Assembly (NCBI GenBank): GCA_018260285.1
Contig: JAGLBH010000104.1
Location: forward strand, 1-6,408
DNA: 6,408 nucleotides
Reading direction: 5' to 3'
From: Arthrobacter sp.
Lineage (GTDB): Bacteria; Actinomycetota; Actinomycetes; Actinomycetales; Micrococcaceae
The notes under the pieces were generated by a model. It made no database searches. It had not been told where the DNA came from and saw nothing but the letters and a program-made list of their open reading frames with translations. Below are positions 1 to 6,024 of this stretch, in pieces. The position numbers and the translations under genes are program-made. The first letter of the stretch is position 1. The number at the start of each line of letters is the position of its first letter.

Positions 1-388
1 GCCGGTCGCCTGCCGCGTCATAGGCCAGCGAGAGCCGGTACCACGAGCGCCACTCGCCTGGATTCGCCTCTGTTTCCGCTTGGTATACGGAGAATTCCGC
101 ATCGGCGGCAGACCGGACAATCCGTCCTGACGGCATCCGCGGGAGCCGGTCCTCAGGCAGGCCCCCCTCGGCGTCAAGCGCGGCGGCCAGGCGCTGAGTG
201 GCCATCCCGAAAGCGACCTCTCGCCCCACGACCCACGCGCCGACGACGGCGATGACGAGCACCGCCGCCCCGATCCCCTTCGCGGCCGCCTCAGGCTGCA
301 TGAGGAAGAGCACTCCGCGCTGGACCATCATCCCCAGGAAGAAGAGTGTGAGGGCCATGACGGCGCCCACCCAGATCTTGGTTCTCAT
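1..388 (-). CDS. Two-helix membrane protein with TPR-like C-terminus (3' end outside the window)
   Basis: The ATG at 388-386 directly follows the dapB stop codon, with a GGAG eight bases upstream inside the end of dapB, so translation is probably coupled to dapB. The 129 visible codons are open to the window edge and the C-terminus is missing. Residues about 5-30 and 38-58 are two hydrophobic stretches (MALTLFFLGMMV and AAVLVIAVVGAWVV) that should cross the membrane. A soluble part follows with the segment LAAALDAEGGLPEDRLPRMP, and then WRSWYRLSLAYDAAGDR (about 113-129), which resembles the first helix pair of a tetratricopeptide repeat. I recall similar uncharacterised actinobacterial proteins with two N-terminal helices and a TPR-like tail, sometimes next to dapB, but I know of no proven function. 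Membrane location is inferred from the helices. A role as a scaffold or in protein contacts is only a guess from the TPR-like end. Confidence 0.8.
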   Translation of the reverse strand, partial: MRTKIWVGAVMALTLFFLGMMVQRGVLFLMQPEAAAKGIGAAVLVIAVVGAWVVGREVAFGMATQRLAAALDAEGGLPEDRLPRMPSGRIVRSAADAEFSVYQAETEANPGEWRSWYRLSLAYDAAGDR

Positions 389-1105
389 CTACAGCTCCAG
401 ATCGAGGTAGCTGTCCAGGCCATAGGCCAGGCCCGGGCGCTGGGCCACCGTCCTCAGGCCGAGGAGGACCCCCGGCATGAAGGACGCGCGGTCGAAGGAG
501 TCATGCCGAATCGTCAGCTGCTCCCCCTCCCCGCCGAGAAGGACTTCCTGATGGGCCACGAGTCCGCGCAGTCTCACCGCGTGAACGGGGACATCGCCGA
601 CGACGGCGCCGCGCGCCCCCTCCAGCTGAGTCTCGGTGGCGTCAGGCCCCTTGGGAACCCCCGCCTCCCTGCGCGCCTGCGTGATGAGCTCGGCAGTGCG
701 CACGGCGGTGCCCGAGGGCGCATCCACTTTCGCAGGGTGGTGCAGCTCGATGAGCTCCACCGATTCAAAGTACTGAGCGGCCTTGGCGGCAAAGGCGGAG
801 GCGAGCACGCTGCCGAGGGCGAAGTTCGGGGCAATGAGCACGCCGACCTCCGGCGCGCGCTTCAGCTGCTCTGCGAGGTCCGCCCTCCGCTGCTCGTCCC
901 AGCCGGTGGTTCCCACGACGGCGTGGAGGCCGTGCTCCACCGCGAAGCGCACATTCTCCGCCGTGGCCGAGGGGACCGTCAGGTCAACGACATGCGTGGC
1001 CCCGGCGACGAGCTCCATGTCTGCCGCTGCCTGAATCGCTCGACAGGCCTCGGCGCCCATCCGGCCGCTCTTGCCGAGGACGGCAACCCTGAGTGTCTGT
1101 GTCAC
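389..1105 (-). CDS. dapB: 4-hydroxy-tetrahydrodipicolinate reductase (DapB), short form
   Basis: DapB reduces 4-hydroxy-tetrahydrodipicolinate to tetrahydrodipicolinate with NAD(P)H in the cytoplasmic diaminopimelate/lysine pathway. The 238-residue product has the N-terminal dinucleotide-binding turn GKSGRMG (11-17), VVGTTGW (63-69), IAPNFALGSV (91-100), the family signature ELHHPAKVDAPSGTA (120-134) with catalytic His122/His123 and Lys126, and VHAVRLRGLVAHQEV (174-188). I chose the GTG at 1105-1103 because it puts RVAVLGKSGRMG at the expected distance from the N-terminus. The frame is open further upstream, but that part lies inside the preceding phosphatase gene and is not DapB-like. The gap to that gene is 7 bases and the ribosome-binding site is weak, so coupling is likely. 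Oddity: compared with DapB as I remember it from Mycobacterium tuberculosis, about 13-14 residues are missing after ELVA (31-34), where the second strand and the loop contacting the cofactor's adenine ribose should be. The rest is intact. Identity is near certain; full activity is not. Confidence 0.95.
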   Translation of the reverse strand: MTQTLRVAVLGKSGRMGAEACRAIQAAADMELVAGATHVVDLTVPSATAENVRFAVEHGLHAVVGTTGWDEQRRADLAEQLKRAPEVGVLIAPNFALGSVLASAFAAKAAQYFESVELIELHHPAKVDAPSGTAVRTAELITQARREAGVPKGPDATETQLEGARGAVVGDVPVHAVRLRGLVAHQEVLLGGEGEQLTIRHDSFDRASFMPGVLLGLRTVAQRPGLAYGLDSYLDLEL

Positions 1106-1112
1106 CGGCGGC

Positions 1113-1721
1113 CTAGGCCTTCGCCGCAGCCCGAGCGGCCCGCTCGAAGCCGACGATCTTGTCGACGGCGGCCTCGATCTCACCGGCCACACTGGCGAAG
1201 ACCTCATCGGACTGGCGGTACGGGTCCTCGATGTCGAGGCTCGGAAGCGCTGCGCTGATCGTCGGTCGAAGCAGCGCAGCAGCCCTCACGAGTTCACGCC
1301 ACCGGTCTTCAGGGCTGAGGTCGGAGAACTCCTCCAGCCGCTTCTCGGTGAGCTCTTCTGCCACGGCAGCGAACTCGAGCAGGGTGAAGGTGCGCTTGAG
1401 GCTGGCTGGGCTCATCTTGAGGATGTCGTCCCGGTGCTCTGCCGTCAGCGGAAGAACCACCGTGGCCAGGCTCAGAAGCCGGGCAGAGAGCCTGCGGGAC
1501 TCGAAGTCCTCGTGGCTGATCTCGCGCTTCTGGAGGAACTGGTCCATGGGAGGCTGGATCGGCTTGTGGTTCAGGCCCATCGTCCCCGCGGACCCCACCA
1601 CGAACTCCCCCGGAGCCACGGAGTCCAGCCCGTGCTGCAGCAGGAGTTCGGCGTAGGGAGAGCGGCAGATATTGCCTGTGCACACGGTCAGAATGCGGAT
1701 GGGTGTCGTCACGTCACTCAT
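1113..1721 (-). CDS. Low-molecular-weight protein-tyrosine-phosphatase-like protein
   Basis: The 202-residue product carries the phosphate-binding loop CTGNICRSP (Cys14-Pro22; C-x5-R with nucleophile Cys14 and Arg20) right after a hydrophobic strand (IRILTV). It also has the acid-bearing DP motif as DIEDPYRQ (163-170; Asp166), so both catalytic elements of low-molecular-weight tyrosine phosphatases are present. The fold is shared with arsenate reductases of the same superfamily, so substrate cannot be settled from sequence. Usual family length is about 150-160 residues. The extra 40-50 residues lie mostly between about 100 and 160, a charged, probably helical part (KRTFTLLEFAAVAEELTEK and on), as in longer actinobacterial members. 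Its ATG overlaps the TGA of the upstream M16 gene as ATGA (1718-1721), with GAAAGG nine bases before the start, which implies translational coupling. It is 7 bases from dapB. It most likely acts in the cytoplasm on phosphotyrosine proteins or a small phospho-ester; no kinase partner is visible here. Confidence 0.87.
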   Translation of the reverse strand: MSDVTTPIRILTVCTGNICRSPYAELLLQHGLDSVAPGEFVVGSAGTMGLNHKPIQPPMDQFLQKREISHEDFESRRLSARLLSLATVVLPLTAEHRDDILKMSPASLKRTFTLLEFAAVAEELTEKRLEEFSDLSPEDRWRELVRAAALLRPTISAALPSLDIEDPYRQSDEVFASVAGEIEAAVDKIVGFERAARAAAKA

Positions 1722-2524
1722 AGTACGCGGCCTTTCACAACAGGAGACAGTATTGCTTCATCCAGGTCAGGGCCTACGGCCACCGCCGTCAGGTCTTGGG
1801 CGAAGAGAGCCCTTGCGAGCGCCTGGATCTCGTCCCGCGAGACGGCGTCGATGCGGCGCAGGGCCTCGTCGGAGCCCAGGAACTCTCCGGCGACGAGCTC
1901 CGCCCTGCCCAGTCGGGACATCCGGGCCCCGGGGTCCTCGAGGGCCATGATGGAGCTCCCGGCGATCTGCCCGCGGGCTCGGAGCAGCTCGGACTCCGTC
2001 ACGCCCTGCTCCGCGATGTCACTGAGAATCTGCCGAGCGACCTCCATGACCTCGGCGACCTTCGCCGGGGCGCACCCCGCGTAGACGCCCAGGTAGCCCG
2101 CGTCCGAGTAGGAGGAGATGAAGGAGTACACGGCATAGGCCAGGGCCCGCTCTTCGCGAATCTGCTGGAACAGACGGGAGGACATGCCTCCGCCGAGGAT
2201 CGCGTTGAGCACGCTCAGGGTGTATCTGCGCTCGTCCATCGCGTGAAGGCTCGGGAAGCCGATGATCACATGAGCCTGTTCGGACTCCCGATGGAGGACG
2301 GTCAGACCGGTCGCGGGAGTGATCGCCGCAGGGGTGCCATCGCGGCGGGGGCGCGGAACAGCGGTCTGGGAGAAGTCCCACCCCGCCTTCTCCAGGCAGG
2401 TCTGGACCAGAGCGCAGAACTCCTCGTGGTCCACTCCCCCGGCTGCCGTGATGACGAGGTCCTCGGGGCGGTAGTTCGCCTGGTAATGGGCGATCACCGC
2501 CTCGTGGCTGATGCTCTGGATCAC
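1718..2524 (-). CDS. C-terminal half of the M16 peptidase (inactive-fold domain)
   Basis: This 268-codon frame is the second, non-catalytic M16 domain. It begins ISHEAVIAHYQANYRPEDLV (5-24) and AAGGVDHEEF (27-36), which open that domain in most members. It then has HVIIGFPS (85-92) and the strongly conserved GGGMSSRLFQQIREERALAY (111-130), whose Arg/Tyr residues help bind substrate in the catalytic cleft, followed by YLGVYAG (144-150). The only start near the break is a GTG at 2524-2522 that overlaps the upstream TGA as GTGA. It is really the Val codon of the conserved TPEVIQS, and no Shine-Dalgarno sequence stands before it. Codons upstream of this GTG in the same frame still encode the family residues PLGRPIGGTPE, which argues that the frame was once joined to the upstream half and is not a natural separate gene. 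Confidence 0.72.
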   Translation of the reverse strand: MIQSISHEAVIAHYQANYRPEDLVITAAGGVDHEEFCALVQTCLEKAGWDFSQTAVPRPRRDGTPAAITPATGLTVLHRESEQAHVIIGFPSLHAMDERRYTLSVLNAILGGGMSSRLFQQIREERALAYAVYSFISSYSDAGYLGVYAGCAPAKVAEVMEVARQILSDIAEQGVTESELLRARGQIAGSSIMALEDPGARMSRLGRAELVAGEFLGSDEALRRIDAVSRDEIQALARALFAQDLTAVAVGPDLDEAILSPVVKGRVL

Positions 2525-3114
2525 CTCTGGGGTGCCGCCGATGGGGCGGCCCAGCGGCTGCCCAGAACGGCCTGGGCGAAGCTCTCATGGGCGGCATCGG
2601 CCAGATCGTCCGCGTCCATGGCGAGCTCTTCGAGAATGACGCCCCGCTCCTGCTCAAGGTCGGCGGGGTCGATGCGCGCGCTCGTGACCATGTCCGCGAT
2701 GACGTCAACGGCCCTGGGGAGGTCTCGGCTGAGAACACGAGCGTAGTAGCAGGTGCTCTCCTTGGCGGTGGCCGCATTGGACTCGCCGCCGACAGAGTCA
2801 AAGGTCTCTGCGATCTCGAAGGCGGATCGCGAGGAGGTGCCCTTGAACAGCAGGTGCTCAAGGAAGTGGGTGGAGCCCTCGTGGCCCTCGGCCTCATCGC
2901 GTGAGCCGACGCCCACCCAGAAGCCGACGGTCGCGGATCGCATGTCCGGCATGTGCTCGGTGAGGACCCGCACCCCGTTGGGGAAGACGGTGCGCATGAC
3001 GCGCGCACCGCCTTCGCCTACGTGGATGACCGAATCTGTCCGCCCCGGCTCTTCAGGCATCTCCAGACGCACGGGGATGTCGAGCGGGGCAGACAAATCA
3101 GCGATCTTCTTCAA
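2521..3114 (-). CDS. N-terminal half of the M16 peptidase (zinc-binding domain)
   Basis: This 197-codon frame holds the catalytic M16 domain. FPNGVRVLTEHMPDM (44-58) is the usual first strand. The motif HFLEH (His83, Glu86, His87) supplies two zinc ligands and the catalytic glutamate. SVGGESNAATAKESTCYYA (107-125) is the conserved substrate-cleft segment. Glu163 in VILEELAM, 76 residues after His87, fits the third zinc ligand of the HxxEHx76E pattern. Homology ends at VLGS (183-186); the last 11 residues, RWAAPSAAPQR, are out-of-frame reading before the TGA. If made alone this half would lack the second M16 domain that closes over the active site, so independent activity is doubtful. In related enzymes the two halves form a clam-shell that degrades or trims peptides. 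Confidence 0.72.
   Translation of the reverse strand: MKKIADLSAPLDIPVRLEMPEEPGRTDSVIHVGEGGARVMRTVFPNGVRVLTEHMPDMRSATVGFWVGVGSRDEAEGHEGSTHFLEHLLFKGTSSRSAFEIAETFDSVGGESNAATAKESTCYYARVLSRDLPRAVDVIADMVTSARIDPADLEQERGVILEELAMDADDLADAAHESFAQAVLGSRWAAPSAAPQR
2551..2563 (-). other. Frameshift point in the M16 gene
   Basis: Read on the minus strand, GTT CTG GGC AGC (VLGS) is in the first frame and CCG CTG GGC CGC CCC ATC (PLGRPI) is in the second; the last C of AGC is the first base of CCG. Relatives usually have one or two more residues between VLG and PLGRP. A lost four-base copy of CAGC from an original GGCAGCCAGCCGCTG (VLGSQPLGRP) would give exactly what is seen, by slippage at a tandem repeat. 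This ancestor is inferred, not observed. No canonical X-XXY-YYZ slippery heptamer is visible at the point. Confidence 0.65.
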
Positions 3115-3124
3115 ACGCTTTAAC

Positions 3125-5371
3125 CTAGGCCTCTTCGGTCTCGGCGGCGTCCGACTCAGCAGACTCGTCCTCGGCCACGACGGGCGAGAGGGAGAGCTTG
3201 CCGCGGTCGTCGATCTTCGTGATCTCGACCTGGACCTTCTGGCCCACGCTCACGACGTCGTCGACGTCGTCCACGCGCTTGCCGCCGGCGAGCTTGCGCA
3301 GCTCGGAGATGTGCAGCAGGCCGTCCTTGCCCGGGGTGAGCGAGACGAAGGCGCCGAAGGTGGTCGTCTTGACGACCGTGCCCAGGTAGCGCTCGCCGAT
3401 CTCCGGGACCATCGGGTTGGCGATGGCGTTGATCTGCGCGCGGGCGGCCTCGGCGGCGGTGCCGTCGGTGGCGCCGATGAGCACGGTGCCGTCATCCTCG
3501 ATGGAGATGTCAGCGCCGGTCTCTTCCTGGATCTGGTTGATGACCTTGCCCTTCGGGCCGATGACCTCGCCGATCTTGTCCACGGGGATCTTCACCGAGA
3601 TGATGCGAGGAGCGAACGGGCTCATCTCATCCGGGGTGTCGATGGCCTGGTTGAGGACCTCAAGGATGTGGAGGCGGGCCTCGCGGGCCTGGGTCAGCGC
3701 AGCGGCCAAGACGGAGGCGGGGATGCCGTCCAGCTTGGTGTCGAGCTGGATCGCCGTGACGAACTCGCTCGTGCCGGCCACCTTGAAGTCCATGTCGCCG
3801 AAGGCGTCTTCAGCTCCGAGGATGTCTGTGAGGGCGGCGTAGCGGGTCTCGCCGTCGACCTCGTCGGAGACGAGGCCCATGGCGATGCCTGCGACCGGGG
3901 CCTTGAGCGGCACACCGGCGTTGAGCAGGGACAGCGTCGAGGCGCAGACCGAGCCCATCGAGGTGGAGCCGTTGGAGCCGAGGGCCTCAGAGACCTGGCG
4001 GATGGCGTACGGGAACTCCTCGCGGCTCGGGAGAACCGGCACGAGGGCGCGCTCGGCGAGAGCGCCGTGGCCGATCTCGCGGCGCTTCGGGGAGCCGACG
4101 CGGCCCGTCTCGCCGGTGGAGTACGGCGGGAAGTTGTAGTTGTGCATGTAGCGCTTCGACTTCTCCGGGGAGAGGGAGTCGATCTGCTGCTCCATCTTGA
4201 GCATGTTGAGCGTGGTGACACCCATGATCTGGGTCTCGCCGCGCTCGAAGATGGCGGAGCCGTGCACGCGAGGCAGGACCTCGACCTCGGCGCTCAGCGC
4301 GCGGATGTCGGTGAGGCCGCGGCCGTCGATGCGGACCTGGTCGCGGAGGATCCGCTGGCGGATCGTCTTCTTGGTGATCGAGTTGAACGCGGCGGAGACT
4401 TCCTTGCCGCGGCCCTCGAACTCCTTGCCCTCGCCCGTGAGCTCCTCGATGACGGCTGCGATGAGCTCGTCCGAGGCCGCTTCGCGCTCCTGCTTGGCTG
4501 CGATCTGGAAGATGCGGCTCAGCTCGTCGCCGGCGCGCTTCTCGACGGCGGCGTAGACGTCGTCCTCGTAGTCGCCGAACGTCGGGATCTCGAGCGCGGG
4601 GCGGTTGGCGACGCGTGCGAGCTCGGCCTGGGCCTTGCAGAGCACCTCGATGAACGGCTTGGCCGCCTCGAGGCCTTCTGCGACGACCTCTTCGGTCGGG
4701 GCGACAGCGCCGTTGTCCTTGATGAGGGACCAGGAGTTGTCCGTCGCCTCGGCCTCGACCATCATGATCGCGACGTCGTCGCCGACGACGCGGCCTGCGA
4801 CGACCATGTCGAAGACTGCGCTCTCAAGCTGCTGATGCGTCGGGAAGGCGACCCACTGGTTGGCTCCGTCTTCGGTGAGGAGGGCGACGCGGACGCCGCC
4901 GATCGGGCCCGAGAACGGGGCGCCGGTGAGGCACGTGGACATGGACGCGGCGTTGATGGCCACCACGTCGTAGAGCTCGTCCGGGTTGATCGCGAGAACC
5001 GTCACGACAACCTGGACCTCGTTGCGGATGCCCTTGATGAAGGCGGGGCGCAGCGGGCGGTCGATGAGGCGGCACGCGAGGATGGCCTCGGTGGACGGGC
5101 GGCCTTCGCGGCGGAAGAACGAGCCCGGGATGCGGCCGGCGGCGTACATGCGCTCTTCGACATCGATCGTCAGCGGGAAGAAGTCGAAGCCTTCGCGCGG
5201 GGACTTGCCGATGGTCGTGGCGGAGAGGAGCGTCGTGTCATCGTCGATCGTGATGAGCGCGGCGCCGTTGGCCTGCTTGGCCAGGCGGCCGGTCTCGAAG
5301 CGGATGGTGCGCTTGCCGAAACGGCCGTTGTCGATAACGGCTTCTGTGAACTGAACGTCAGTACCCTCCAT
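3125..5371 (-). CDS. pnp: Polyribonucleotide nucleotidyltransferase (PNPase)
   Basis: PNPase is a trimeric 3'-to-5' phosphorolytic exoribonuclease that also adds 3' tails; in actinobacteria the protein is also named guanosine pentaphosphate synthetase I. The 748-residue product shows the full domain order. The first RNase PH-like domain spans about 7-145 (with FFRREGRPS at 85-93), followed by an alpha-helical linker at about 240-330. The second, catalytic RNase PH domain spans about 345-560 (FERGETQ at 376-382, [13 protein letters not shown] at 466-478, and Asp522/Asp528 in [10 protein letters not shown] matching the metal/catalytic aspartates of E. coli PNPase). Then come a KH domain at about 590-650 with IGPKGK (604-609), and an S1 domain at about 659-730. 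A short acidic tail ([15 protein letters not shown]) ends it. I chose the ATG at 5371 because AAAGGGAGG stands six bases upstream and [16 protein letters not shown] fits family N-termini. The frame stays open upstream, but through the rpsO terminator. The stop is 10 bases before the M16 start. Confidence 0.98.
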   Translation of the reverse strand: MEGTDVQFTEAVIDNGRFGKRTIRFETGRLAKQANGAALITIDDDTTLLSATTIGKSPREGFDFFPLTIDVEERMYAAGRIPGSFFRREGRPSTEAILACRLIDRPLRPAFIKGIRNEVQVVVTVLAINPDELYDVVAINAASMSTCLTGAPFSGPIGGVRVALLTEDGANQWVAFPTHQQLESAVFDMVVAGRVVGDDVAIMMVEAEATDNSWSLIKDNGAVAPTEEVVAEGLEAAKPFIEVLCKAQAELARVANRPALEIPTFGDYEDDVYAAVEKRAGDELSRIFQIAAKQEREAASDELIAAVIEELTGEGKEFEGRGKEVSAAFNSITKKTIRQRILRDQVRIDGRGLTDIRALSAEVEVLPRVHGSAIFERGETQIMGVTTLNMLKMEQQIDSLSPEKSKRYMHNYNFPPYSTGETGRVGSPKRREIGHGALAERALVPVLPSREEFPYAIRQVSEALGSNGSTSMGSVCASTLSLLNAGVPLKAPVAGIAMGLVSDEVDGETRYAALTDILGAEDAFGDMDFKVAGTSEFVTAIQLDTKLDGIPASVLAAALTQAREARLHILEVLNQAIDTPDEMSPFAPRIISVKIPVDKIGEVIGPKGKVINQIQEETGADISIEDDGTVLIGATDGTAAEAARAQINAIANPMVPEIGERYLGTVVKTTTFGAFVSLTPGKDGLLHISELRKLAGGKRVDDVDDVVSVGQKVQVEITKIDDRGKLSLSPVVAEDESAESDAAETEEA

Positions 5372-5377
5372 GAGGGA

Positions 5378-5386
5378 CCTCCCTTT
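5378..5386 (-). promoter_or_regulatory. Ribosome-binding site of pnp
   Basis: On the minus strand AAAGGGAGG lies six bases (TCCCTC) before the ATG at 5371. It is the best Shine-Dalgarno match in the window and fixes the pnp start, against longer in-frame readings through the leader. Confidence 0.85.
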
Positions 5387-5456
5387 CGTTGGGGTCAAAA
5401 ATGTGAGCGACCACAGGGAGCACACCGTTCCGGTCTTCGATCGAGGCCCACGGGCG

Positions 5457-5481
5457 CTCCCCCGCCGTGTCAGGCGGGGAG
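5457..5481 (-). promoter_or_regulatory. Strong stem-loop in the pnp leader
   Basis: The minus-strand RNA reads CUCCCCGCC, loop UGACAC, then GGCGGGGGAG. This is a nine-pair GC-rich stem with one bulged G, about 86 bases before the pnp ATG. There is no U-run after it, so it is not a terminator. In E. coli and Streptomyces coelicolor an rpsO-pnp intergenic hairpin is cut by RNase III and takes part in control of pnp. This hairpin sits in the equivalent place, so the same role is a reasonable inference. A simple mRNA-stabilising or pausing structure is the alternative. Confidence 0.55.
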
Positions 5482-5503
5482 TCCCGGAGGCCACTACCGA
5501 GGA

Positions 5504-5542
5504 CCGCGAAAGCGGGTGCTCGACGCTGCGGCGTCGCCAAGC
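5504..5542 (-). promoter_or_regulatory. Two small hairpins early in the pnp leader
   Basis: At 5521-5536 the minus strand reads CGACGC, loop CGCA, GCGTCG, a perfect six-pair stem. It can be lengthened by GCU (5542-5540) pairing with AGC (5520-5518) across a three-base bulge. Just downstream, 5504-5515 gives CCGC, loop UUUC, GCGG. They follow the rpsO terminator and precede the larger 5457-5481 stem, so the 238-base leader is structured along much of its length. I could not find a convincing separate pnp promoter in it. Confidence 0.4.
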
Positions 5543-5554
5543 CTCGTGTCCTGA

Positions 5555-5600
5555 GTTAAAAAACAAGAGGCGGCGCCCCCGCTGACGAGGGTGCCGCCTT
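5555..5600 (-). terminator. Rho-independent terminator after rpsO
   Basis: Ten bases after the rpsO stop the minus-strand RNA can form a stem with AGGCGGC (5599-5593) pairing perfectly with GCCGCCU (5574-5568), with inner CCC/GGG pairs, followed by UUGUUUUUU (5566-5558). This is a classic intrinsic terminator. By analogy with other bacteria it is probably leaky, so that some transcripts continue into pnp and expression of S15 exceeds that of PNPase; the read-through is inferred. Confidence 0.85.
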
Positions 5601-5609
5601 CCAGTCTAC

Positions 5610-5879
5610 CTATCGGCGCAGGCCGAGGCGCTCAATGAGCTGGCGGTAACGGTCGATGTCCGTGTCAGCCAGGTACTTGAGCATGCGCTTGCGACGACCG
5701 ACCATGGCCAGAAGGCCGCGGCGCGTGTGGTGATCGTGCTTGTGCATCTTGAGGTGCTCGGTGAGGTCGAGGATGCGCTGGGAAAGAACAGCGATCTGAA
5801 CCTCGGGGGAACCCGTGTCACCCTCGTGGGTGGCGTATTCCTTGATGATTGCCTGCTTGACTGCTGCGTCAAGTGCCAT
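5610..5879 (-). CDS. rpsO: 30S ribosomal protein S15
   Basis: S15 is a small primary-binding protein that contacts 16S rRNA at a three-way junction in the platform of the 30S subunit and nucleates assembly there. The 89-residue product is the standard length and full-length throughout. It has [19 protein letters not shown] (15-33), the most conserved and RNA-contacting segment, [19 protein letters not shown] (42-60), and the basic end [14 protein letters not shown] (61-74) to LGLRR. The ATG at 5879 has AGGAG six bases upstream (5890-5886). It lies between ribF and pnp, the usual actinobacterial order. In several bacteria S15 represses its own mRNA by binding the leader, and a structured leader precedes it here. 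Confidence 0.98.
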   Translation of the reverse strand: MALDAAVKQAIIKEYATHEGDTGSPEVQIAVLSQRILDLTEHLKMHKHDHHTRRGLLAMVGRRKRMLKYLADTDIDRYRQLIERLGLRR

Positions 5880-6020
5880 GATGAACTCCTAGAAGCTGTG
5901 CCGTGCGGCCCGGAGGGAAGATCTCTCCGCCGGGGTCATCGCCGAGTGAACGACGACGGCGTCCAGCCACCACGGACCGCAGCCAGACGCATCGACCAGT
6001 TTACACGACGGCTCCAGGCG
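5880..6020 (-). promoter_or_regulatory. rpsO leader with hairpins, possible S15 autoregulation site
   Basis: The 141 bases between ribF and rpsO hold no gene. On the minus strand 5957-5935 can fold as GUCGUCGUU, loop CACUC, GGCGAUGAC, with nine pairs of which three are G-U. Downstream, 5929-5911 gives CGGAG, a nine-base loop, CUCCG, ending about 20 bases before the AGGAG ribosome-binding site. Further upstream GUCC/GGAC and GCGUC/GACGC can pair in the 5959-5991 stretch. Neighbouring stems near the start codon fit a translational-control leader, and S15 is a known autoregulator in other bacteria. That this RNA binds S15 is inference from position only. Confidence 0.4.
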
Positions 6021-6024
6021 TCAG
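5998..6024 (-). promoter_or_regulatory. Weak candidate promoter for rpsO
   Basis: The minus strand has TAAACT (6003-5998), a fair -10 hexamer, with CTGACG (6024-6019) upstream resembling a -35. The spacer is 15 bases, shorter than ideal, and the -35 overlaps the ribF stop codon. It is the best match I find in this gap, which a separately controlled rpsO would need, but the call is tentative. Confidence 0.25.

Larger units (their letters stand above)
1718..3114 (-). pseudogene. M16-family zinc peptidase gene interrupted by a frameshift
   Basis: Taken together, the two reading frames here make one M16B peptidase (pitrilysin / mitochondrial processing peptidase beta-like) of normal length, about 450 residues. 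The N-terminal half has the inverted zinc motif HFLEH and the C-terminal half has the conserved GGGMSSRLFQQIREERALAY. The first frame follows the family to AQAVLGS and then reads unrelated residues to a TGA at 2521. The expected continuation PLGRPIGGTPEVIQS is present one frame over, beginning at the CCG codon 2557-2555. Joining them needs a net gain of one base (or 3n+1) near 2555-2560. No other stop or lesion is seen in either half, so the event is recent, a sequencing error, or tolerated. The gene starts 10 bases after pnp and overlaps the phosphatase gene by 4 bases. The TTG start at 3114 has no clear ribosome-binding site. An ATG at 3060 (residue 19) is an alternative. Confidence 0.8.

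Noticed and set aside
1110..1119. A perfect ten-base palindrome GGCCTAGGCC at the phosphatase stop codon
   Set aside because: It is short, sits in a seven-base gap between coupled genes, and is not repeated as an operator would be; chance and codon use explain it.
1106..1207. A 34-residue N-terminal extension of DapB
   Set aside because: It lies within the phosphatase gene in another frame, is Arg/Pro/Ser-rich, and the GTG at 1105 places the nucleotide-binding motif correctly.
1071..2084. A 337-codon plus-strand open frame opposite dapB, the phosphatase and the M16 gene
   Set aside because: It spans three conserved minus-strand genes, shows no family motif and is explained by the lack of stop codons in GC-rich antisense frames.
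2540..2570. Programmed -1 ribosomal frameshifting in the M16 gene
   Set aside because: No canonical slippery heptamer is visible at the point where homology switches frame, and M16 peptidases are not known to me for recoding.
5358..5540. A 60-codon minus-strand frame in the pnp leader (possible leader peptide)
   Set aside because: It overlaps the pnp start in another frame, has no good ribosome-binding site, and its sequence follows from the hairpins rather than protein conservation.
2753..5554. A 933-codon plus-strand open frame opposite pnp and the start of the M16 gene
   Set aside because: It is antisense to a fully conserved pnp, is rich in Asp, Leu, Gly, Ala and Arg as expected from the complement of GC-rich codons, has no domain I recognise, and runs through the pnp leader and into the M16 gene.
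5372..5566. A 65-residue N-terminal extension of PNPase in the same frame
   Set aside because: It would begin in the U-run of the rpsO terminator, is not conserved in PNPase, and the strong AAAGGGAGG site points to the ATG at 5371.
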